NCBI RefSeq assembly: GCF_015291745.1
Contig: NZ_CP030060.1
Location: 620,001-684,000 of the forward strand
Length of the DNA: 64,000 bases
DNA from: Bradyrhizobium sp. CCBAU 53351
GTDB lineage: Bacteria; Pseudomonadota; Alphaproteobacteria; Rhizobiales; Xanthobacteraceae
Direction: 5' to 3'
Part shown: piece by piece, positions 37,155 through 46,216 of the stretch
Numbering within the stretch: position 1 is the first letter of the stretch
How the letters are laid out: each line of letters begins with the position of its first letter
Position numbers and translations under genes: made by a program
The notes under the pieces: model-generated
The model's input: only the letters and a program-made list of their open reading frames with translations
Told to the model about the DNA's origin: nothing
The model's database searches: none

Positions 37155-38344
37155 TCAGCGCGAGGCAGGATTGGCCTCCTTCCAGGGATCTTTGAGATTC
37201 GGAATTACGGCGACCTGTTTATTTACGAGGACGCCGTCGATCTTCTCGACCTTTCGGATATAGACGTTTTGGATCAGGTCCCGTTCGACCGGATCGATCC
37301 GCGCGGGCTCTCCCAGGAGTACCCTTTGGCGGCCGCCAAGGCTTTTTCACCATCAAGTTTCCCGTCGGTTGCTTCGGTCATATGGGCGATCAGGTGTATG
37401 CCGTCCCACGCCTCAACGGTCCCGATATTAGGTATGGCGCCCTTCCCGTATTTTGCTTCCAGCGCATTGACGAACTCCTTATTCGCGGTGCTTTCTGGCG
37501 AATGAGGACCATAAAAGAGAGAGGAATATACACCGATGGCCAGTTCGCCGGTTTGTCCCAATGCCGCGAGGGGTGCCTCCTCGGTTTCACCGAGGCCAAA
37601 GTACTGCAAGCCCCGTTGTGCCAAGCCGCGCTCGAAATACCCTTTGAACAGTGCAACGGAGATGGGCCCGTTCGGGACGAACGTAAATAGAACGTCAGCG
37701 TTCGCGTCCTGCAGCCGCTGGAAGTAGCTGGAGAAGTCAGTTGTATCCAAAGGCACCTTTACGACATCGACGATCTTGCCGCCGAGCTTGCCGTAATTGG
37801 CATCATAAGCTGCAATTGCGTCGTGACCGGGGGCGTAGTCGACGGCAAAGACAACAGCTTTCTTCTTGCCCTGATCAATAGCATAGCGCGTGATGCCATA
37901 CGCCAATTGCCAGATGGTGCAGCCCACTCTTAAAAAATATGGCGATTTACGTGTGGTATCTGCGGTATTTGCGTTGAAAATGACGAAGGGAATTTTCGCT
38001 TGCGTCACAACATCGGCAACGGCTACCGCGTTAGGCGTGAAGTCCATACCGCCGAGAAATTGTACCCCCTCTCGGGTGATCAGCTCTTGAGCGAGTTGTT
38101 TCGCTCGAGCGGGATTTGGGCCGCCAGAATCACGATAGAGGACCTCAACGGTGTGGCCTCCAAGCTTTCCTCCGTGCTTCTCGACATAGAGGTCAACGGC
38201 TCGTTTGAATTGGACGCCCCACTCGGCATAGGGGCCGCTAAAAGAGCCGATGATGCCGATCTTGACCTCGGCAGAATGCGCATCTGTAGAAATGGACAGT
38301 GAGGCAAGAACCGCCGCGAAGGCCAGCAAGCTGAAGCGCTTCAT
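37155..38344 (-). pseudogene. Liv-type periplasmic binding protein, C-terminal frameshift
   Basis: The open frame from 38344 to 37274 gives 356 residues: a signal peptide (LLAFAAVLASLSISTDAHSA), then VKIGIIGSFSGPYAEWGVQF and LAQELITREGVQFLGGMDFT, a type I periplasmic binding fold. It ends with SPRGSIRSNGT. In the next frame the expected end continues to a stop at 37155-37157: IDPVERDLIQNVYIRKVEK, then IDGVLVNKQVAVIPNLKDPW. So a base loss (one modulo three) has occurred near 37300, and about 45 C-terminal residues are out of frame. The truncated protein may still fold partly. The intact gene would feed the importer encoded just downstream, so the damage could impair uptake. Confidence 0.8.
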
Positions 38345-38614
38345 TGTTTCCGTCCCCCTATTTGTGCACCGCCATGCGCCGCAAGCAAGGCGACGACTGC
38401 GCCCATCGTTCGGCCCAGATAGAGGGCATTAGAGGAGTGCATTCTTGTATAATCTTGCGGGACGCCGGGACTGTTAGTCGCAGGTCGCGGAGGGCAGACC
38501 AGTTAAGGGCTGCTCACGCTATATTACGCGGATGTCACAAGGTCCATGTCCGGGGCTGAGAGTCGCTTCTTTCCCGTCCATTTCAGATCGATGGATCTGA
38601 CGGTTGCCGCCGCC

Positions 38615-39490
38615 TCACCGAGCAGCCATTGCGCGGAACGCGACAAGTGCCGGCAAATCGCTCTTTTCGGTTGGATAAGCGAGATAGAATGCCATCTGGT
38701 TGCGGACAATGAGATTGAACGGTGCGATCAGTCGGCCGGTTTCGAGATCCCTTTCAATCAAGGGAAGATGCACAATTGCAATACCAAGGCCGTCGATAGC
38801 TGCTTGGCACGCGAGCCCCGAGTTTTCAAATCGTAGGCCCGTGTTGGCCGGGACCTGCGGCGCGCCTGCAGTCTGGAGCCATTGCCGCCAAAAATCCGGG
38901 CGCTGCAAGGAATGGAGAAGAACGTGATGATCGAGTTCGTGCGGATAGCGCGGGACCGGCATTCCATTCGCAAGCTTGGGGCCGCATACGACGATGAGCA
39001 GTTCGTCGAACAGATGTTTGGCCTCGAGCCCAGGCCACTGGCCCAATCCGTACTCGATCGAGGCATCGATGCCTTGCGCTTCAAAATTGGCAGGGGATTG
39101 TTGTGAGGTTGAGACCTGAATTTCCACCTGCGGATATTGCTCGCGAAACCTCGCGAGGCGAGGGATCAACCAGCGCATGGCAAAGGTGGGTAAACACCTA
39201 AGCTTTAGGACATTGTGTTTTGACGACGCGCAGATCTCGGACGTCGCGGACCTTATCTCGTCAAACGCAACCTGAAGCCGCTTATGATATCGTCGAGCCT
39301 CTTCCGTCAGTTCGATGCGACGATGCTTACGAACAAATAACTTTATTCCGAGGTGGGTCTCAAGTACCGCGATATGCCTGCTGACGGCCCCTTGGGTAAT
39401 GCAAAGCTCTTCCGCCGCTCGACTGAAATTGCCATGACGCGCCGCAGCATCGAAGGCTCGTAGCGCATTCATGGGCAAGTATTGGCCCAT
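38615..39490 (-). CDS. LysR-family regulator, GcvA-like
   Basis: The 291-residue protein has an N-terminal LysR helix-turn-helix (FDAAARHGNFSRAAEELCIT, then GAVSRHIAVLETHLGIKLFV) and a periplasmic-binding-like effector domain (LPTFAMRWLIPRLARFREQY). The start MGQYLPMNALRAF resembles GcvA-type proteins. It is transcribed away from an AraC-type gene, and is the nearest LysR gene to the recurring motif sites, so it is a good candidate to bind them. A motif-like CATTATTCTCCCTAG occurs upstream of it at 39495-39509, which would fit self-control. That the regulator and motif belong together is inference. Confidence 0.9.
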   Translation of the reverse strand: MGQYLPMNALRAFDAAARHGNFSRAAEELCITQGAVSRHIAVLETHLGIKLFVRKHRRIELTEEARRYHKRLQVAFDEIRSATSEICASSKHNVLKLRCLPTFAMRWLIPRLARFREQYPQVEIQVSTSQQSPANFEAQGIDASIEYGLGQWPGLEAKHLFDELLIVVCGPKLANGMPVPRYPHELDHHVLLHSLQRPDFWRQWLQTAGAPQVPANTGLRFENSGLACQAAIDGLGIAIVHLPLIERDLETGRLIAPFNLIVRNQMAFYLAYPTEKSDLPALVAFRAMAAR

Positions 39491-39629
39491 AACCCATTAT
39501 TCTCCCTAGGTTTTCGCTTATATCGCAAAAACTCATGCAAGTCATCAGTTAACTTGCTTTGCGCGGCATGCTGATCGCCTTCATCCTCAGCCCCGCGATG
39601 AAACTCGTCCACTGCAGCAAGAGTTGGAC

Positions 39630-40016
39630 ATGACTTGTGGGATGGAAACGGCAGTCGTATCGGCAGACGCATTCTCTGCTCCGCCCGGCGACCCTGACGG
39701 AAGCATTACAGAAGTTGCGCTCGCGTTTATTAAGAAGAGCCCTGAGATCAGGATTACGCTTCGCGATCTTGAGCGTCAGACGGGCGCAAGTATCTTTCAA
39801 CTGATTAGGGCATTCCGAAGAGATTTGGGAGTAACGCCCCATGCCTATCTGATAAAACGGCGCGTCGCGCGCGGCGCTGATCTTCTTCTTCAGGGAGAGC
39901 CAGCGGCACAAGTAGCTTACGAGGTCGGTTTCGTTGACCAAAGTCACTTCACGAAGCACTTCAAGCGTGTCCACGGCGTGACGCCAAAGCGCTATGTTGC
40001 GGTAGCCACCAGCTAG
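39630..40016 (+). CDS. Stand-alone AraC-type DNA-binding domain
   Basis: The 128-residue protein covers only the two helix-turn-helix units of AraC regulators: LRDLERQTGASIFQLIRAFR, then GVTPHAYLIKRRVARGADLL and AAQVAYEVGFVDQSHFTKHF with the end KRVHGVTPKRY. Full-length AraC proteins are 250-330 residues and carry an effector domain first, which is missing here. It may be a truncated relic or a short activator. The exact start is not fixed; an in-frame TTG at 39624 is also possible. It is divergent from the LysR gene, with only about 140 bases between them. Confidence 0.75.
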   Translation: MTCGMETAVVSADAFSAPPGDPDGSITEVALAFIKKSPEIRITLRDLERQTGASIFQLIRAFRRDLGVTPHAYLIKRRVARGADLLLQGEPAAQVAYEVGFVDQSHFTKHFKRVHGVTPKRYVAVATS

Positions 40017-40062
40017 CTGGCAAATCGAGCGCATGAGAAGTTCGCCACTGGCGACAGACCTT

Positions 40063-40080
40063 TTGCAAAAGCTTGTCTAG
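40063..40080 (+). promoter_or_regulatory. Recurring catabolic motif, site F (divergent member)
   Basis: TTGCAAAAGCTTGTCTAG has the two conserved ends TTGCAA and CTAG, with one base more between them than in sites B, D, E and G. It lies 190 bases before the aldolase gene. Confidence 0.5.
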
Positions 40081-40267
40081 AGTTCTTGAGGGTCTAATCC
40101 GCTCCGGCGCACAACAAGGCGCGGTTGCCGGCGCAATCGGAGCAGTCAAGTGATCACGCGGTCAGTGGTGTACTTGTTGCGCGCGGCGTCGACGACATTC
40201 CGATGCCAGCAGCCGTCAACAGGATATCGAGGCCAGTCGTCATATTCACAGCAAAGAAAGCTTCCTT

Positions 40268-41077
40268 ATGGCCCCCTTTCGAGGACTAAATCGCCGCATG
40301 GCCGAAAATGGCCATTTACTGAACGGCTATTGCGCGATCCCCGATGCGTTTTCGGCAGAACTTTATGCTCGACAAGGCTTCGACGTAATCACGCTTGACC
40401 TGCAGCATGGTCTCATCGGGTACGATGCCGCCGTCGCGATGCTACAAGCCATTACGGCCGTGGACGTGCTCCCGTTGGTACGCATCCCCTGGCTCGACCC
40501 GGCAATCATCATGAAAGCGCTTGATGCAGGTGCTCTTGGTGTGACATGCCCTATGGTCAACACGGCAGCGGACGCTGAGCGCCTCGTCCAATATTGCAAA
40601 TATCCACCGATGGGCCAGCGCAGCTTAGGCCCCGTCCGTGCGGCGACGGCCTATGGCGAGGACTATGCTGCGCATGCGAACCGGGAGCTCAGCGTCATCG
40701 CTATGATTGAAACCGCTGAAGCCGTCGCCAACATCGAGAGTATTCTTGATGTGCCAGGTCTGGATGGTGTCTATATCGGACCAGGCGATCTCTCGCTGTC
40801 CCTGAACAGGAAGCCGCAGCTGGAGGAGTTTGATACCGAGGTGGACGCTGCCATCGATCGCGTTTTGAAGGGGTGCATTAAGAAGGGTCTGATTGCAGGC
40901 ATTTTCGCACCTGGTCCCGAACAAGCGTGGCGCATGGTCACGCGTGGCTTTCGATTCGTCACGCTTTCCACTGACGCTCGCGCATTGGCGTTCCAGGCCA
41001 AGTCTTGGGTTGAGAAGTTTCGACTGCTCAGTCGAGAGCCGTCCCGTGTTACCGGTGCATCGGGCCTGAAGGGGTAA
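40268..41077 (+). CDS. HpcH/HpaI aldolase family protein
   Basis: The 269-residue barrel protein has FSAELYARQGFDVITLDLQH, PLVRIPWLDPAIIMKALDAG, ALGVTCPMVNTAADAERLVQ, the metal-site glutamate in VIAMIETAEAVANIESI, and GVYIGPGDLSLSL. This is the pattern of 4-hydroxy-2-oxoheptanedioate aldolase and its relatives, class II enzymes that split 2-oxo-4-hydroxy acids to pyruvate and an aldehyde using a divalent metal. It could also be a citramalyl- or malyl-type enzyme with a free acid. It lies between the AraC fragment and the second LeuCD pair. The next gene starts about 170 bases later with its own motif (site G). Confidence 0.9.
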   Translation: MAPFRGLNRRMAENGHLLNGYCAIPDAFSAELYARQGFDVITLDLQHGLIGYDAAVAMLQAITAVDVLPLVRIPWLDPAIIMKALDAGALGVTCPMVNTAADAERLVQYCKYPPMGQRSLGPVRAATAYGEDYAAHANRELSVIAMIETAEAVANIESILDVPGLDGVYIGPGDLSLSLNRKPQLEEFDTEVDAAIDRVLKGCIKKGLIAGIFAPGPEQAWRMVTRGFRFVTLSTDARALAFQAKSWVEKFRLLSREPSRVTGASGLKG

Positions 41078-41131
41078 GGACTAAATATCAAAAAGTGGGC
41101 GACCGGACCATAAGCCCTCATCCGCTCGAAA

Positions 41132-41148
41132 TTGCAATTTCTTACTAG
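41132..41148 (+). promoter_or_regulatory. Recurring catabolic motif, site G
   Basis: TTGCAATTTCTTACTAG lies about 100 bases before the second LeuC-type gene and matches site D in 16 of 17 positions. Confidence 0.7.
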
Positions 41149-41248
41149 TCGACGAGCTCCTCCTGCATCAAGACCGGTGTCGCCGATCACGCAATTGGCG
41201 TGAAGCCTACCCGCTCTTAGCGTGGGAGCAACTCGGCCATGGTGTAAC

Positions 41249-42661
41249 ATGATCCAACCGCGGTCTATCTTTGAAAAGATCTGGAACAGTCATGTCATCC
41301 GGGAAATGGGTGACGGCGTCTTCTTGCTCTATGTCGATCGCCACATCATCCAGGAATCGGCGAGCGGACAAGCATTTGATGGGCTACGGCGCGCCTCGCG
41401 ATCTGTGCGTCGACCTGATCTCACTTTCGGTGTCACGGATCACATCGTTTCGACACGTCCTGGGCGCACGGTCGATTCGAACCCCGAGGGGCGCGAGCTA
41501 ATCACCTTGATGGAACGGAACTGCAGCGAACACGGAATTGAGCTGTTTGACTTGGCTGATGCCAGGCAGGGTATCGAACACGTCGTGGCGCCGGAGCTCG
41601 GGCTTATCACGCCAGGGATGACTGTTGTTTGCGCAGACAGCCATACACCAACAAATGGCGCGCTCGGTGCCTATGCGTGGGGTTTTGGCACAAGCGATGT
41701 CGAGCACGTTCTAGCAACCCAAACCGTACTTCAGCGCAAGCCAAAGGCGCTACGGGTGACGTTCGCCGGACGTCTGGGAAAGGATGTCTGTGCCAAGGAC
41801 CTCATACTTTACTTGATCGGCAAAGAGGGAACACAGGCGGCGCGCGGATATGCCATCGAATATTGCGGACCCGTCATTCGTGCGATGTCCATGGAAGGCA
41901 GGATGACGATCTGCAACATGTCCATTGAATTTGGTGGACGTGCTGGCATGATCGGGCCGGACGATACCACGTATGAATATATCGCTGGCCGCGACTATGC
42001 TCCCAAAGGTGCGCATTGGCAGGCCGCATTAGATCAGTGGCGCACTCTTAACACAGACGAGCAAGCTCTCTTCGACAAGGAAATCAGGGTTAACTGTAGC
42101 GAGATTGCCCCCCAGGTGACGTGGGGGACAACACCTGGCGATGTCGTAGGTATCGACGAAAACATCCCAGATCCCGTGTTGATTGGCGATCCTGTCCGTC
42201 GCGCCATGGCGGAGCAGGCGCTGCACTATATCGGCCTCAAACCTAATCAGCCTCTTGAAGGCATTCCGATCAACGTCGCCTTCATTGGATCCTGCACCAA
42301 CAGCCGCCTATCGGACCTTCAGGCGGCAGCGGCCATCGTCAAGGGGCGCAAGGTCGCCAAAGGCGTGCGGGCGCTGGTTGTGCCTGGATCGACGTCGGTC
42401 AAGCGCGCGGCTGAGGCCCTCGGTCTAAACAAAGTATTTCTCGATGCAGGCTTCGACTGGAGAGAGGCCGGGTGTTCAATGTGTCTGGGGATCAACGACG
42501 ACCAAGTCGCGCCAGGTGAGCGCTGCATGGCGACCTCTAATCGCAACTTCGAGCATCGCCAAGGACCAAATAGCCGCACGCATCTTGCAAGTCCGGCATC
42601 GGTGGCGGCGGCCGCCGTGACGGGTGTCATCACCGACGTTCGCAAGCTCGCGCACGCATAG
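41249..42661 (+). CDS. Aconitase-superfamily hydratase, LeuC-type large subunit (copy 2)
   Basis: The 470-residue protein keeps the key LeuC features: VCADSHTPTNGALGAYAWGF, FIGSCTNSRLSD and EAGCSMCLGINDD for the iron-sulfur cluster, and RTHLASPASVAAAAVTG. The start MIQPRSIFEKIWNSHVIREM lines up with copy 1 (28377), and long stretches are identical, so they are paralogues of recent or close origin. Its downstream partner LeuD is frameshifted, so the complex may be dead, or this large subunit may pair with the intact small subunit from copy 1. As with copy 1, a maleate- or citraconate-type hydratase is the likeliest role. Confidence 0.9.
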   Translation: MIQPRSIFEKIWNSHVIREMGDGVFLLYVDRHIIQESASGQAFDGLRRASRSVRRPDLTFGVTDHIVSTRPGRTVDSNPEGRELITLMERNCSEHGIELFDLADARQGIEHVVAPELGLITPGMTVVCADSHTPTNGALGAYAWGFGTSDVEHVLATQTVLQRKPKALRVTFAGRLGKDVCAKDLILYLIGKEGTQAARGYAIEYCGPVIRAMSMEGRMTICNMSIEFGGRAGMIGPDDTTYEYIAGRDYAPKGAHWQAALDQWRTLNTDEQALFDKEIRVNCSEIAPQVTWGTTPGDVVGIDENIPDPVLIGDPVRRAMAEQALHYIGLKPNQPLEGIPINVAFIGSCTNSRLSDLQAAAAIVKGRKVAKGVRALVVPGSTSVKRAAEALGLNKVFLDAGFDWREAGCSMCLGINDDQVAPGERCMATSNRNFEHRQGPNSRTHLASPASVAAAAVTGVITDVRKLAHA

Positions 42662-42670
42662 AGGCGGCAA

Positions 42671-43305
42671 ATGGAAAAGTTTGTGACGTTGGAAGGTGTC
42701 GCCGCAGTGCTGGCGGACCCGAATATTGATACAGATGCAATTATCCCTGCCCGCTTCATGCGTTCTGCGAACGCTAATTTGGGTAAGGCCCTGTTCGCCA
42801 ACAGCCGATTTCAGGACGACGGATCCGAACGCGCCGACTTTGTGCTGAATATTCCGCCATTTCGGAGCAGCTCGATCCTCGTGGCAGGCGATAACTTTGG
42901 CTGCGGCAGCTCGCGAGAAGCAGCAGTCTGGGCGCTGAAGCAATTTGGTATTCGCTGCGTTATCGCGAGAGCTTCGGGGAAATATTCTTCGAGAACTGCT
43001 TCAAGAATGGCGTTCTTCCGATCACATTGCCCAAAGCCGACTATGAGCAAATCCTAGGCGCGCTTGCGAAAGACCCCGGGCGTGAAATTAAGGTCGATCT
43101 TGAGCGATGTGAGATCAGGATGTCGTGTTCGCTATCGATACCGTTTGTCGTGTCGCCTTCGCGTCGGACAGCATTGCTTGAAGGGCTCGACGATATCCAG
43201 CTGACGCTGCGTTATGTCAGCGATATCGACGCATTCGAGGCCTTCGACGGGGTCGCGCGGCCATGGATGCGTCGCCCCACGTCATCTTTTGGCCGATCGC
43301 CGTAG
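42671..43305 (+). pseudogene. LeuD-type small subunit (copy 2), 1-base frameshift
   Basis: The first frame starts [20 protein letters not shown] and runs through [20 protein letters not shown] and RCVIAR, then turns into unrelated sequence and stops at 43057. Restoring a single base near 42969-42972 (AGAGC to AGAAGC) gives [20 protein letters not shown] and continues to 43305 with DLERCEIRMSCSLSIPFVV, the proper family end. The rest is well preserved, so the damage is recent or an error in the sequence. It lies ten bases after the large subunit. Confidence 0.85.
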
Positions 43306-43952
43306 AGCTGATGACGTCAGTTTCGTGGTGGGAGCCTTGGCAATTCAAGGCTCTGTCGTCCGGTGAACGCTAGCGGAAACGAAAAGACGCAAATGGTTAC
43401 GCATTCCACGACATTTGATGATACGAATCTCTTGGAGCGAGCTTGGGTTTAACGCGCATCCAGCCCGGGCTCGGCTTCTCTCCTATGCGAAAAGCCTCGC
43501 GACTTTCGCTGGGGATATGGAGCGCTGTCTTTGTTTGTGAACCCCACGGCTCAAGATTATGACATTGTCCTCCTGGGTACGAGGTCAGTTCTTCAGTTCA
43601 AGACATTCGTCCTCCAGTCAAGTTTGAACGAAGATCTTGCAGCAACGCCACGGGGAAGCCGACCGGCCGAAGATGTTCGAAGGCGACCAAGGTGGATGAA
43701 AAGAGGCCAAGATCTCGCAGAATTGCACTTCGACGCAACCTCTTGCCGCTGTTTTTTGCGATCAGCGTCGCTCCTTTGGTCGGCCAAGGGCTCGCCCGGC
43801 ACACCGGCAGTGTCATCTTGAAATAGACCAGCGTACCGGATTTGCGCCTCCTCAAAACTCCAGAGCATTACGGACCGTTTGCGAACACGCCAAAGAGATT
43901 CCTCACGAATGGCCATTCGGAAGAATCTATTCGGTTCGAGACGCGCTCATCA
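43306..43952. other. Intergenic region, no gene recognised
   Basis: This 647-base stretch separates the second catabolic region from the hip-like genes. No reading frame in it has recognisable similarity or a convincing start site. It may hold decayed sequence. I found no clear repeat. Confidence 0.45.
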
Positions 43953-44279
43953 TCAATGTGGCCCGGCAGATTTCTCATCTTCGCGAGAGGCCGTTGTCGC
44001 CCCAGCAGCGATCGGAATAAAGCCGATTTGGAAACCGAATGCGCGACCTATTTTGTCTAGCGTTTGCGCAGTAGGATTGGCCGCTCCTCTTTCAATGTCG
44101 GCGACTTGGCGCGGTGTCAGCTTAAACAGTCGGGCGAACTCAATCTGGGTGAGCCCGAGGGCTTGACGCATCTCGGCGACAGCCTCCGGCAAGCGGAGAG
44201 TACCCGCGCGCGCTTTGGCTGCAATTGCGGCGCGACGATCTCGGATCTCCTCTTTCGTAGGTTTACGCCATCTGGCCAT
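43953..44279 (-). CDS. XRE-family antitoxin-like protein, HipB-type
   Basis: The 108-residue protein has a Lys/Arg-rich start, then an XRE helix-turn-helix: MRQALGLTQIEFARLFKLTP followed by RQVADIERGAANPTAQTLDK, then a short tail ending GFIPIAAG. It begins nine bases after the HipA-type kinase stops, so it is the second gene of the pair. In classical hip operons the antitoxin comes first, so the order is reversed. It would repress the operon and neutralise the kinase. Confidence 0.82.
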   Translation of the reverse strand: MARWRKPTKEEIRDRRAAIAAKARAGTLRLPEAVAEMRQALGLTQIEFARLFKLTPRQVADIERGAANPTAQTLDKIGRAFGFQIGFIPIAAGATTASREDEKSAGPH

Positions 44280-44288
44280 GAGGCTCGC

Positions 44289-45620
44289 CTAATCTGTCAC
44301 ATTGCGCAGTTTGGCAACACCGTTCGCCATATCTTCGTTGCGAATGATTGCATTCGTCACGACGGAGACCGGCACGCCGCACTTTCTTGCAATCTCTGGA
44401 AGGGCCCGGAGAAGATCTTCCTTAGCTGCCAAAGCGGACATCAATTTGTGGGCGGGCACCTTGGGGCTAGAAACTGTCTCACAGACGAGCCTCCAATCAG
44501 GATTGGTGTCCTGTCCTCCACCATCGAGCATGCACCCCCACCTTGTGGAACGGACGATGCCCGCTGTCGCGATCTTCATTGGTGCGAAATCGAACAAGGG
44601 GGCGAGACGTATGCTTCCATCCGGGAATTTTCTAAGCGCGGCGTTTCGACCATGATTATCGGGATTGCCCATAGCCAGGTTCAAGACATCTCGCAGCAGA
44701 TACTCCGTCGTGTCCTCCAGCGGACACGACGAGACCTGTTGGATTGTTTTCAGATAAGTTTCGTGCCTGCTCTGAAATGCAAACTCCGCAACGCCAATCG
44801 CAGAGACCAGACTCTCTTGTCCGTAGCGGATTAGACCACCCGACGTCACCCTGCGGTCAAACCGTGGAATGACAAGCACACCATTGCCGTAGGTGCTCGT
44901 GCGTTCGACGTTGACGCCAAACTCTTTTGCGACCACCGAATAGCCCGATTCAGACTCCAGGATCCGCTGATCCACCGGCTCATCACTACGCAGAAGCTTT
45001 ACGATGATAAATTCGAGGGCGTCCGCGTCCGGGACCATCGAATTCGGATACCAAAGTCCGTCTCGGGAGCGAGTCAGTGACACCTTGGGCCAGTCACCTT
45101 GCAGCCCACTCGAACCCGAGGCAAGCAAGGAAAAGCGATCAGCAACTTCGAGAAACGCATCGCTCCGATCGAGAATTTCTTCCATAGTGATTCCCGCGAC
45201 CGATATGTCCTGAAGACGTTCGACCTCCTGATCATATGCTTCTTTGATGCGAATATTGCCGACGGGAGAACTCGCAGCTCTCATGAGAAGATGGACTTGG
45301 GTAGAAGGCGCCTCGACCGGAAGGTTCAGAAATCGCGCGATCCTCTCGGCGTGGTGACCTTGAGGAATTAGGTCCAGTAGAAAAGCTGGCCAGGTGCTTG
45401 CTGCGCGATCCACCAGATCGACTGGGGCGTTGATCGAGTAAGCATGTACGCCTTTAAGGGGACGGTCTTCCGCAAATGGAATGGCGCCGAACTTGGCAAA
45501 ATAGCCCATTTCGTAGCTAGTTCTGGAAGGCGTCGTGTAGCCCTTTTCGGGGGCTTCCAAGTTGACAATGGCCGCCTCGTGCCACGTGCCTTCTATGAAA
45601 GTTTCTACAGTCAGGTCCAT
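44289..45620 (-). CDS. HipA-type serine/threonine kinase toxin
   Basis: The 443-residue protein has the HipA layout: an N-terminal HipA_N-like region (IEGTWHEAAIVNLEAPEKGY), a substrate-loop and ATP-binding region (SGSSGLQGDWPKVSLTRS), the HRD-like catalytic loop LAMGNPDNHGRNAAL, and LAPLFDFAPM as the metal-binding DFD-like motif. HipA kinases phosphorylate glutamyl-tRNA synthetase and so stop translation; the family members vary in target. The initiator at 45620 has AAGGGA about 7 bases upstream, inside a palindrome (45627-45640). It is full length, so is probably active. Its antitoxin candidate follows it. Confidence 0.85.
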   Translation of the reverse strand: MDLTVETFIEGTWHEAAIVNLEAPEKGYTTPSRTSYEMGYFAKFGAIPFAEDRPLKGVHAYSINAPVDLVDRAASTWPAFLLDLIPQGHHAERIARFLNLPVEAPSTQVHLLMRAASSPVGNIRIKEAYDQEVERLQDISVAGITMEEILDRSDAFLEVADRFSLLASGSSGLQGDWPKVSLTRSRDGLWYPNSMVPDADALEFIIVKLLRSDEPVDQRILESESGYSVVAKEFGVNVERTSTYGNGVLVIPRFDRRVTSGGLIRYGQESLVSAIGVAEFAFQSRHETYLKTIQQVSSCPLEDTTEYLLRDVLNLAMGNPDNHGRNAALRKFPDGSIRLAPLFDFAPMKIATAGIVRSTRWGCMLDGGGQDTNPDWRLVCETVSSPKVPAHKLMSALAAKEDLLRALPEIARKCGVPVSVVTNAIIRNEDMANGVAKLRNVTD

Positions 45621-45626
45621 TTACAA

Positions 45627-45640
45627 ATCCCTTTAGGGAT
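45627..45640. promoter_or_regulatory. ATCCCTTTAGGGAT palindrome over the hipA ribosome binding site
   Basis: This perfect 14-base palindrome lies 7-20 bases before the hipA-like start and includes its Shine-Dalgarno sequence (AAGGGA on the minus strand). The E. coli HipB site is TATCC-N8-GGATA; this one has ATCC-N6-GGAT, so it is a likely operator of the HipB-like protein with a shorter spacer. Confidence 0.6.
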
Positions 45641-45669
45641 GTATATGGCAGGTGAGCTCAAGAATCAAC

Positions 45670-45681
45670 CCATTATAATGG
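45670..45681. promoter_or_regulatory. CCATTATAATGG palindrome with a -10-like box
   Basis: A 12-base perfect palindrome about 50 bases before the hipA-like start. Both strands read TATAAT inside it, so it is a plausible -10 element for the minus-strand promoter. No clear -35 was found. Confidence 0.45.
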
Positions 45682-46216
45682 AAGTATTAATAGCGGAGGA
45701 TCCGTTCGGACACTGCAGTCGTTGCCCATCATGCTTTTGGCCTGCCGGATCTTTGCGCCGCCACCACGGACTGAGCGGCCCCTCAGAGATGCTCGCCCCG
45801 CGATCAAGTGCGGTGACGGCGCAGCCCTGTATTCAGCTCTCATTCTGATGGGCTTCATGCTGAAGAGCGGACCCGGCCAGAGGACCCAGAGGGCGCCTCC
45901 TTCGGCAAGACCTAAAAAGCGCAAAGGCTGGCTGTTATGATGGAGCGTCGCACGCTCAAACATCAAAAGCCCGAACGGACTTTTACCATCAACTGAGTAA
46001 GCGGCACTCGTACGACGAGATGCGCGCTATCCCGATCCAAACTGTGGTCTTCCCGGGCGCATGCATGTACGGTCCCCGATCTCACCACGGCCCGCTTCTC
46101 ACTATCGTGCAAGACTGCTCGATTCCGCGAAAGCTGCGCGACATTTGCTGCCGTTACATAAAGGCTTCGAAATAGGAACGAGCCGCACATCAACGAGGAT
46201 TAATGCGCACGCCCCC
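45682..46216. other. Intergenic region between hip genes and the IS630 element
   Basis: No supported gene. Two overlapping open frames on opposite strands at about 45673-45966 are not convincing; they may be part of an unrecognised repeat. Confidence 0.4.

Noticed and set aside
38430..38460. A weak minus-strand match (CGCAAGATTATACAAG) to the recurring catabolic motif, upstream of the Liv binding protein gene
   Set aside because: Only about 11 of 16 positions agree and CTAG is absent, so it is not counted as a site.
45673..45966. A 97-codon minus-strand frame with an overlapping plus-strand frame
   Set aside because: Neither has a good ribosome binding site or known motif; it may be part of an unrecognised repeat but is not supported as a gene.
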